Part shown: in pieces, positions 1-8,632 of the stretch | How the letters are laid out: each line of letters starts with the position of its first letter | Numbering within the stretch: the first letter of the stretch is position 1 | Assembly (NCBI RefSeq): GCF_034190915.1 | Contig: NW_026947543.1 | Coordinates: 868,001-932,000 of the forward strand | Source of the DNA: Cavia porcellus | Lineage: Eukaryota > Chordata > Mammalia > Rodentia > Caviidae | Length of the DNA: 64,000 nucleotides | Reading direction: 5' to 3' | Translations under genes and position numbers: made by a program | The notes under the pieces: generated by a model | Database searches by the model: none | Seen by the model: the letters and a program-made list of their open reading frames with translations, nothing else | What the model was told of the DNA's origin: nothing

Positions 1-469
1 CCATGAGAAAATACCTGGGATTTTTAGTGAAAGGGGCATTTGCATCCCTTTTCTAAGGGTTTCCCTTTCACCATATTACATTTGAATTCTGGGAAAACCT
101 GCTGGTGACAAGCTATCTAGCATTATGTTGGTTTAGGTATTGAGCTAGTACCTCATGTTTAGTGTTCAGGGTTATGCTGGAATGGCTGCAGACCTCCTTG
201 AAATAGCTATTGCAGACAAGTGAACCCCGAGGAAGCTGGATAGTTGAAGTAGGCACTCCAAATATTCATGCACTGCAAGGATTCACTTTCATTTTGGGAC
301 TCATCTTCTGGTTGCTGGCTTTTAGTGCTAACTGATACTACCATGGTGGCAGTAATCCAGCAGAGACTGCATGTATGGTTTGCAGGTTTGCTTCCCAAGA
401 CACAAGAAACTTGGCAGAACCCAAATCATTGTGGCATTTTCTTTCCTCCCCTGAAATATTTGGCTTTCT

Positions 470-791
470 AAGTTTGAAAATTGAATAGACTGGGCTAGTC
501 AGGTTTGGACCCCATGTACCACCAACTGAGCTAAAGACAGAGCCAATTACTTCCCTCCACTTGTCAAAATATGTCAAATTTGCTTTGTCACCACAAGTTC
601 AAAGAAAATTCTGAGGCAACTTAGAGAGGTGAATCAAATACTGCATGATTGGAATAGCTGTGGTTGTATGAGGTGGAAAGCTGCAGAGTTGGGCTGAAAC
701 AGTTTACAGAAAGCCACAAGCTTGTGGTTGCCAGGCAACCACACTGGGCTGTGATTGGCTGAGCACCATTGTGAGCTGGACTTTAGGCTCT
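470..791 (+). repeat. Single-copy internal segment of unit 1 (A/B chimera)
   Basis: The left part is of copy A type (AAAATTGAATAG, ACTTAGAGAGGTGAATC) and the right part of copy B type (ACTGCATGATTGG, AAAGCCACAAGC). The switch lies between about 626 and 645. An A-to-B chimera is what a deletion between the two tandem copies would leave. Confidence 0.85.
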
Positions 792-889
792 AGGATACAA
801 GTGTGCAGTAGGAGACCTGAGTCACAATGCTGGGCGTTGCCATGGAGACCTCAGTGGCATAGAGGACCTTGTAGGGCAAGATTTAAATA
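724..889 (+). promoter_or_regulatory. Promoter-like cluster, unit 1
   Basis: Seen in order: perfect palindrome GTGGTTGCCAGGCAACCAC (RFX X-box type), inverted CCAAT (TGATTGGCTGA), AP-1 TGAGTCA, the half site GTTGCCATGGAGAC, and TTTAAATA at 882-889. X-box plus CCAAT spacing is known from RFX/NF-Y promoters. A start 25-30 bases after the TATA-like box, on the + strand, is inference. This is the only X-box in the unit. Confidence 0.5.
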
Positions 890-3332
890 GGATGAATATT
901 CTTGGCCTGGTATGCCACAGGATTCTCACTGAAGGCTTCACTGCTCAGAATTTGGGGATGGAAATGCTTGCCAATCTACACATGGATGTACTTTCAATGG
1001 GATATGAAATATGCCAGGGCCTGGCAGATGTTCTCTGACATGTCCTATCCTTGAGCATATGCTTTTCCCTTGTCATGTCTGTCATTTGGCTGAGTCCTGT
1101 TCCCTAAGCTATTCAGTCAAGACTTGCTGGAATCATTCACGTGCAGTATAAGAGCTTTCTGTGAAATTTCTCAGCAGAAATCCTCTGCAAGCACATAGCT
1201 TTGGATATGAGAGACAGTGGTGGAAGTTGAACTTCAAGGGCAGATATTTGAAAACAATGAAACAAGCCCCGAATAAGATCTTTACATGTTTCCCAGATGA
1301 ATATGTTTGGAAATACGGGGGAAGATGGAGATCAAGACTGAGAAGACTGAACACCCATTTTAAGGTACAATAACCAGGGAAAAACATGGGAAAGCAAGAG
1401 AGCTGGTTTATTTGATGTAAAAATCTTTGATGATGAAAGGAAAATTATATTCTCATGGTGATTTAATCAGGCTGTAGCAGTGAAGTTCTCATGTTGGTTG
1501 TCCTATGTGTGGCCTTCTGCATTGGGCAGTGGATGCAGGACAGGAGATCTTCAAATAAATCTGGTGGAACACAAAATAGTGAAAAAATATCAATCTAAAT
1601 CCTGTGTATTCCTTCCGTTTGAGAACATATATGGATAATATCCGGAGTTTCAAAAGAGAAAATATCTATTGGGTCATGGTTTCACCAATGAAATGGTCAC
1701 TTCACATAACATTTTGAATTTTGCTTTCACAGTTGCTCATGTACCGGGCCTTAGTAAAGCAGAATGCAGAGTAAGCCTCATCAATAGTTGTGCATTCCAT
1801 AAGTGGTTTTAAAACCAGTGAAACCCTTTGGACCTAGTGTTTGTATTTAATTGGTTGATTGGTTTTTCAAATTGTTTGTTTTACTATTTTTAACTTTGGG
1901 AGTCAGGGAAGCCCTCACTCATAGTGATTTAGACGTCTCCAAAACCTCTGAAGTTATTCATGTAACAGCTATAACATGTTATAAGTTTCTCCTATTAAAA
2001 CTTGAAAGACTAACAGACTCTGCTACTTTTCATCCAAATTCAGTGTTGCGCTAAATTCAGTGTTGGACTTTTTTTTACAAGTCCTTTGAAATGTGTCCTC
2101 CTCGAGTCACTGGTCGTGCTGGAATGTACTTTCTTGTGAAGACAGGATTTGAGCAAATTGACACAAGTACAGTTTGCCACTACTCTGGACACCTGGTTAA
2201 ATATCGAGTTGCCTAAATGGTGTGTGTTTTACTTTGATCTCTGCTCACACTTTGCTCATCCAGTTAGAACCACAGGGCTCCAGGCCATAGCGTTCTAGGC
2301 CTAAACAAGAAAATTTCCATTCCATTTTGGGAGTTCATTCGTCTCTCATAATTACTTTTTCCACAAATGTGTGCTTCAGGAGAGGCCCTCTCTAAATGTG
2401 GAGAGGCCCATTTTCCTTCTCTCACTTTCAGACTTTCTAAGATTTTCAGTTACTAGAGGTTTGCCCAGACTTGCCATTGTCAAGGGACAGTGCACTTCAC
2501 TTGAAGTTGTGCAGTATTACTTCATGTGTGTCCGTGGAAATTCCACAAATGGGAAACTCTTGCTGTAGTCATCTCCAAGTGTTTCTGCGTAAGACAATAT
2601 AACTAACAAAGGATGTGGTTTCAAGCAGAATGAGGAATGGAGGGATAATCTTTATTTCAGTGCAGGTTGACCTTTCAAAGAAACAGTAATTCCTATGAAA
2701 TAGGAGGTAAAATCTTTTGTAAAGAGACATGGATATGACATGCTCAACTTTATGTCACATTTTTTAAAAAGCCAAGGGCATTTGAGAAATTCTTGGCTGT
2801 TGAATTGTCCCTTTTTTCAAATTTCTCTTAGGTAAGACACTCCAGTTTCTTCAAACCATGGTACTGTTCCTTCCATGTAAAAAACCAAAGCAAAAAACAA
2901 AATAAATTAAAGCAAAACCCATCAAATTACATTTGAGAGCACACAATTGCTCAGCAGGCCCACTATTCAACAAGACAGAGGGACAGAAGCCTCAGCCTTC
3001 AGCCCATGGCCTAAAGTTTTGTCTCTATCATGGCCCCTCAGTTCCCTGGCATGTCCACATTAACTCATGAATCTTTACTCATATCCTCTTCAAATGCACA
3101 GGATCCAATATATTTGAACCCTGTTCACCTGGGCTGTAACCATCCAAGGACACACCAGAGGAAGGGCAGGTACCCCCTTGCCTGGGGCCTTGGTGCTTAT
3201 CACAATAGAAATGGAAAGCTGAACAAGGGGAGCCAAAACAAAGAGAGTAATATTCCTAAAGCCAGAAACACAGAAGCTACCTATAGACCAGTAGTGGGAT
3301 TTCACAAATTATGTAAGAATCTCTGTGCACAT

Positions 3333-3480
3333 GCTTGGCATGGTCGCTCATGCATATAATCCCAGCAATCTGGGGGCTGAGGTGGATGGAACCTTCGGAG
3401 TTCCAGTCCATCGTGGGCTATGAATTTATCTCAAGGCCTCTTTCAACAACTACATAAGATGCTGTTTCCAAAAAGAGGAC
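3333..3480 (+). mobile_element. Degenerate B1 SINE, unit 1
   Basis: GGCATGGTCGCTCATGC, TAATCCCAGCA, GCTGAGGTGGATGGA, GTTCCAGTCC and a terminal CTGTTTCCAAAAAG follow the B1 order. The stretch ACTACATAAGATGCTGTTTC corresponds to the second half of the B1 internal quasi-duplication. B box altered to GTTCCAGTCC. No long A tail or target-site duplication was recognised, as expected of an old insertion carried along by amplification. Confidence 0.85.
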
Positions 3481-4021
3481 AACAGAAAACTAGACACACT
3501 TGGTCTAGGTCCCGGGGTTCACTACATGAGTTGTGGAGTCTAAATATTCCATGCCATGAGAAAATACCTGGGATTTTTAGTGAAAGGTGCATTTGCAGCC
3601 CTTTTCTAAGGGTTTCCCTTTCACCATGTTACATTTGAATTCTGGGAAAACCTGCTGGTGACAAGCTATCTAGCATTATGTTGGTTTAGGTATTGAGCTA
3701 GTACCGCATGTTTAGTGTTCAGGGTTATGCTGGAATGGCTGCAGACCTCCTTGAAATAGCTATTGCGGACAAGTGAACCCCGAGGAAGCTGGATAGTTGA
3801 AGCAGGCACTCCAAATATTCATGCACTGCAAGGATTCACTTTCATTTTGGGACTCATCTTCTGGTTGCTGGCTTTTAGTGCTAACTGATACTACCATGGT
3901 GGCAGTAATCCAGGAGAGACTGCATGTATGGTTTGCAGGTTTGCTTCCAAGCCACCAGAAACTTGGCAGAAAACAAATCATTGTGGCATTTTCATTCCTC
4001 CCCTGAAACATTTGGCTTTCT

Positions 4022-4663
4022 AAGTTTGAAAATTGAATAGACTGGGCTAGTCAGGTTTGGACCCCATGTACCACCAACAGAGCTAAAGACAGAGCCAATT
4101 ACTTTCCTCCACTTGTCAAAATATGTCAAATTTGCTTGGTCACCACAACTTCGAAGAAAATTCTGAGTCAACTTAGAGAGGTGAGTGAAATACTGCCTGA
4201 TTGGAATGGCTGTGTTTGTATGAGGTGGAAAGCTGCAGAGTTGGGCTGAAACTGTTCACAGAAATCCACAGGCTTGTGGTTGCCAGGCAACCACACTGGG
4301 CTGAGATTGGCTGAACATCACTGTGAGGTGGATTTTAGGCTCTAGGTTTGAAAATTTAAAAGACTGGGGTAGTCAAGTTTGGAACACTTCGACCACAGAC
4401 AGACCAAAAGGTTTTCAATTACTTCCCTCCACTTCTCAAAATATGTCAAATTTTCTTGATCACTACAACTGTAAAAAAAATTCTGAGGCAACATAGAGAG
4501 GCTAATCAAATACTGCATGATTGGAATGGCTGTGTTTGTAGGAGGTGGAAAGCTGCAGAGTTGGGCTGAAACAGTTCACAGAAAGCCACAAGCTTGTGGT
4601 TGCCAGGCAACCACACTGGGCTGTGATTGGCTGAGCACCATTGTGAGCTGGACTTTAGGCTCT
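4022..4663 (+). repeat. Internal tandem duplication A+B, unit 2
   Basis: Copy A 4022-4343 and copy B 4344-4663, offset 320-322 bases. Both hold an X-box palindrome (4276-4294 and 4596-4614) and a CCAAT box. Copy B begins GTTTGAAAATTTAAAAG where A has GTTTGAAAATTGAATAG. Confidence 0.93.
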
Positions 4664-4761
4664 AGGATACAAGTGTGCAGTAGGAGACCTGAGTCACAAT
4701 GCTGGGCGTTGCCATGGAGACCTCAGTGGCACAGAGGACCTTGTAGGGCAAGATTTAAATA
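4596..4761 (+). promoter_or_regulatory. Promoter-like cluster, unit 2
   Basis: All five elements are intact: X-box 4596-4614, ATTGG 4626-4630, AP-1 4690-4696, half site 4708-4721, TATA-like 4754-4761. This copy served as the reference for element positions. Confidence 0.5.
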
Positions 4762-7202
4762 GGATGAATATTCTTGGCCTGGTATGCCACAGGATTCTCA
4801 GTGAAGGCTTCATTGCTCAGAATTTAGGGATGGAAGTGCTTGCCAATCTACACATGGATGTACTTTCAATGGGATATGAAATAAGCCAGGGCCTTGCAGA
4901 TGTCCTCTGACATGTCCAAACCTTGAGCATATGCTTTCCCTTGTCATGTCTGTCATTTGGCTGAGTCCTGTTCCCTAAGCTATTCAGTCAAGACTTGCTG
5001 GAATCATTCATGTGCAGTATAAGAGCTTTCTGTGAAATTTCTCAGCAGAAATCCTCTGCAAGCACATAGCTTTGGATATGAGAGACAGTGGTGGAAGTTG
5101 AATTTCAAGGGCAGATATTTGAAAACAATGAAACAAGCCCCGAATAAGATCTTTACATGTTTCCCAGATGAATATGTTTGGAAATACGGGGGAAGATGGA
5201 GATCAAGACTGAGAAGAGTGAACACGCATTTCAAGGTTCAAAAACCAGGGAAAAACATGGGAAAGCAAGAGAGCTGGTTAATTTGATGTAAAAATCTTTG
5301 ATGATGAAAGGAAAATTATATTCTCATGGTGATTTAATCAGGCTGTAGCAGTGAAGTTCTCATGTTGGTTGTCCTATGTGTGGCCTTCTGCATTGGGCAG
5401 TGGATGCAGGACAGGAGATCTTCAAATAAATCTGGTGGAACACAAAATAGTGAAAAAAATATCAAGCTAAATCCTGTGTATTCCTTCCCTTTGAGAACAT
5501 ATATGGATAATGTCCGGAGTTTCAAAAGAGAAAATGTCTATTGCGTCATGGTTTCACTAATGAAATGGTCACTTCACATAACATTTTGAATTTTGCTTTC
5601 ACAGTTGCTCATGTACCGGGCCTGAGTAAAGCAGAATGCAGAGTAAGCCTCATCAATAGTTGTGCATTCCATAAGTGGTTTTAAAATCAGTGAAACCCTT
5701 TGGACATAGTGTTTGTATTTAATTGGTTGATTGGTTTTTCAAATTGTTTGTTTTACTATTTTTAACTTTGGGAGTCAGGGAGGCCCTCACTCATAGTGAT
5801 TTAGACCTCTCCAAAAGCTCTGAAGTTATTGATGTAACAGCTATTACATGTTATAAGTTTCTCCTATTAAAACTTGAAAGACTAACAGACTCTGCTACTT
5901 TTCATCTAAATTCAGTGTTGCGCTAAATTCAGTGTTGGACTTTATTTACAATTCCTTTGAAATGTGTCTTCCTCTAGTCACTGGTCGTGCTGGAATGTAC
6001 TTTCTTGTGAAGACAGGATTTGAGCAAATTGACACAAGTACAGTTTGCCACTACTCTGGACACCTGATTAAATATCGAGTTGCCTAAATGGTGTGTGTTT
6101 TACTTTGATCTCTGCTCACACTTTGCTCATCCAGTTAGAACCACAGGGCTCCAGGCCATAGCATTCTAGGCCTAAACAAGAAAATTTCCATTCCGTTTTG
6201 GGAGTTCATTCGTCTCTCATAATTACTTTTTCCACAAATGAGTGCTTCAGGAGAGGCCCTGTCTAAATGTGGAGAGGCCCATTTTCATTCACTCACTTTC
6301 AGACTTTCTAAGATTTTCAGTTATTAGAGGTTTGCCCACACTTGCCATTGTCAAGGGACAGTGCACTTCACTTGAAGTTGTGCAGTATTACTTCATGTAT
6401 CTCCGTGGAAATTCCACCAATGGGAAACTCTTGCTGTAGTCATCTCCAAGTGTTTCTGCCTAAGAAAATATAACTAACAAAGGATGTGGTTTCAAGCAGA
6501 ATGAGGAATGGAGGGATAATCTTTATTTCAGTGCAGATTGACCTTTCAAAGAAACAGTAATTCCTATGAAATAGGAGGTAAAATATTTTCTAAAGAGACA
6601 TGGATATGACATGCTCAACTTCATGTCACATTTTTTAAAAAGCCAAGGGCATTTGAGAAATTCTTGGCTGCTGAATTGTCCCTTTTTCAAATTTCTCTTA
6701 GGTAAGACACTCCAGTTTCTTCAAACCATGGTACTGTTCCTTCCATGTAAAAAACCAAAGCAAAAAACAAAATAAATTAAAACAAAACCCATCAAATTAC
6801 ATTTGAGAGCACACAATTGCTCAGCAGGCCCACTATTCAAGAAGCTAGAGGTACAAAAGCCTCAGCCTTCAGCCCATGGCCTGAAGTTTTGTCTCTATCA
6901 TGGCCCCTCAGTTCCCTGGCATGTCCACATTAACTCATGAATCTTTACTCATTTCCTCTTCAAATGTACACGATCCAATATATTTGAACCCTGTTCATCT
7001 GGGCTGTAATCGTCCAAGGAAACACCAGAGGAAGGGCAGCCACCCCCTTGTCTGGGGCCTTGGAGCTTATCACAATAGAAATGGAAACCTGAACAAGGGG
7101 AGAGAAAACAAAGAGAGGAATATTCCTGAAGCCTGAAACACAGAAGCTACCTATAGACCAGTAGTGGGATTTCACAAATTATGTAAGAATCTCTGTGCAC
7201 AT

Positions 7203-7350
7203 GCTTGGCATGGATGCTCATGCCTATAATCCCAGGAATCTGGGTGCTGAGGTGGATGGATTCTTGGGAGTTCGAGTCCATCGTGGGCTACGAATTTATC
7301 TCAAGGCCTCTTTCAACAACTACATAAGATGCTGTTTCCAAAAAGAGGAC
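7203..7350 (+). mobile_element. Degenerate B1 SINE, unit 2 (B box intact)
   Basis: The B box reads GTTCGAGTCC, matching the Pol III consensus GTTCRANNC. The A-box region is changed to GGCATGGATGCTC. Same form in units 5 and 7. Confidence 0.85.
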
Positions 7351-7891
7351 AACAGAAAACTAGACACACTTGGTCTAGGTCCCGGGGTTCACTACATGAG
7401 TTGTGGAGTCTAATTATTCCATGCCATGAGAAAATACCTGGGATTTTTAGTGAAAGGTGCATTTGCATCCCTTTTCTAAGGGTTTCCCTTTCACCATGTT
7501 ACATTTGAATTCTGGGGAAACCTGCTGGTGACAAGCTATCTAGCATTATGTTAATTTAGGTATTGAGCTAGTACCTCATGTTTAGTGTTCAGGGTTATGC
7601 TGGAATGGCTGCAGACCTCCTTGAAATAGCTAGTGCAGACAAGTGAACCCCGAGGAAGCTGGATAGTTGAAGCAGGCACTCCAAATATTCATGCACTGCA
7701 AGGATTCACTTTCATTTTGGGGCTCATCTTCTGGTTGCTGGCTTTTAGTGCTAACTGATACTACCATGGTGGCAGTAATCCAGCAGAGACTGCATGTATG
7801 GTTTGCATGTTTGCTTCTCAAGCCACCAGAAACTTGGCAGAACACAAATCATTGTGGCATTTTCTTCCTCCCCTGAAACATTTGGCTTTCT

Positions 7892-8534
7892 AAGTTTGAA
7901 AATTGAATAGACTGGGCTAGTCAGATTTGGACCCCATGTACCACCAACAGAGCTAAAGACAGAGCCAATTACTTCCCTCCACTTGTCAAAATATGTCAAA
8001 TTTTCTTGGTCACCACAACTTCAAAGAAAATTCTGAGGCAACTTAGAGAGGTGAATCAAATACTGCCTGATTGGAATGGCTGTGGTTGTATGAGGTGGAA
8101 AGCTGCAGAGTTGGGCTGAAACTGTTCACAGAAATCCACAGGCTTGTGGTTGCCAGGCAACCACACTTGGTGAGATTGGCTGAACATCACTGTGAGGTGG
8201 ATTTTAGGCTGTAGGTTTGAAAATTTAAAAGACTGGGGTAGTCAAGTTTGGAACACTTCGACCACAGACAGACCAAAAGGTCTTTCAATTACTTCCCTCC
8301 ACTTCTCAAAATATGTCAAATTTTCTTGATCACTATAACTGTAAAAAAAAATTCTGAGGCAACATAGAGAGGCTAATCAAATACTGCATGATTGGAATGG
8401 CTGTGGTTGTATGAGGTGGAAAGCTGCAGAGTTGGGCTGAAACAATTCACAGAAAGCCACAAGCTTGTGGTTGCCAGGCAACCACACTGGGCTGTGATTG
8501 GCTGAGCACCATTGTGAGCTGGACTTTAGGCTCT
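7892..8534 (+). repeat. Internal tandem duplication A+B, unit 3
   Basis: X-boxes at 8146-8164 (A) and 8467-8485 (B), both perfect. Copy A has the dimer-specific CACTTGGTGAG deletion directly after its X-box, which shortens the X-box to CCAAT spacing. Confidence 0.93.
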
Positions 8535-8632
8535 AGGATACAAGTGTGCAGTAGGAGACCTGAGTCACAATGCTGGGCGTTGACATGGAGACCTCAGTGT
8601 CACAGAGGACCTTGTAGGGCAAGATTTAAATA
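8467..8632 (+). promoter_or_regulatory. Promoter-like cluster, unit 3
   Basis: The X-box, CCAAT, AP-1 and TATA-like box (8625-8632) are intact. The second half site is GTTGACATGG, which weakens its RFX match. Confidence 0.45.

Larger units (their letters stand above)
1..3553 (+). repeat. Unit 1 (short form, single-copy internal segment)
   Basis: This unit is 3553 bases because only one copy of the ~320 bp internal segment is present (470-791). Hairpin with intact octamer at 27-71. AATAAA lies in the A-rich tract near 2899. AG|GTAAG is intact at 2831/2832. The ATG frame at 3030 runs to 109 codons because its usual TGA stop is changed. Private variants shared with unit 12 include CCATATTAC after the hairpin and GACGTCTCCAAAACC near 1932. 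792-3000 holds no recognised gene. Confidence 0.95.
3554..7423 (+). repeat. Unit 2 (mosaic; start of the dimeric region)
   Basis: The first part shares a GCGGACAAG variant with unit 13 and a TTCCAAGCC deletion with unit 15. From about 5.3 kb it becomes the 'b' type also seen in units 5 and 7 (AAATGAGTGCTTC, CCCACACTTGCC). The octamer in the hairpin (3580-3624) is broken (TTTGCAGC). The recursive-splice-like AG|GTAAG is intact at 6701/6702. The 78-codon ATG frame starts at 6900. Confidence 0.95.

Noticed and set aside
27..71. MicroRNA precursor
   Set aside because: The stem is short and heavily bulged, with an inner 5-base stem. It lacks the roughly 30-pair arm of a pre-miRNA, and no known miRNA was recognised.
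1133..1387. Open frames of 60-109 codons on both strands, repeating in every unit
   Set aside because: They recur because the DNA recurs. Most start only at TTG or GTG, they overlap frames on the other strand, none shows a recognisable domain, and indels break some copies.
2879..2925. A-rich tract as the tail of a retroposed gene
   Set aside because: No recognisable parental transcript precedes it and no target-site duplication was found. It is treated as an A-rich part of the unit.
3333..3480. Alu or FLAM monomer instead of B1
   Set aside because: The spacing before the B box is the shortened B1 type, and the internal quasi-duplication ending in CTACATAAGATGCTGTTTC fits B1, not Alu.
5296..5312. 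TGATGATGA resembling a snoRNA box C
   Set aside because: No CTGA box D lies at a suitable distance and no terminal stem was found, so the array is not a C/D snoRNA cluster on this evidence.
5723..5926. 67-codon frame with a hydrophobic start resembling a signal peptide
   Set aside because: It begins at TTG, not ATG. Unit 4 has a four-base deletion in it, and unit 14 also lacks it. AT-rich DNA often encodes hydrophobic runs by chance.
7040..7070. CCAGAGGAAGGGCAG as a CTCF site, considered because other macrosatellites bind CTCF
   Set aside because: Only the GGGCAG end fits the core; the left half does not match the consensus. A motif scan would be needed to say more.
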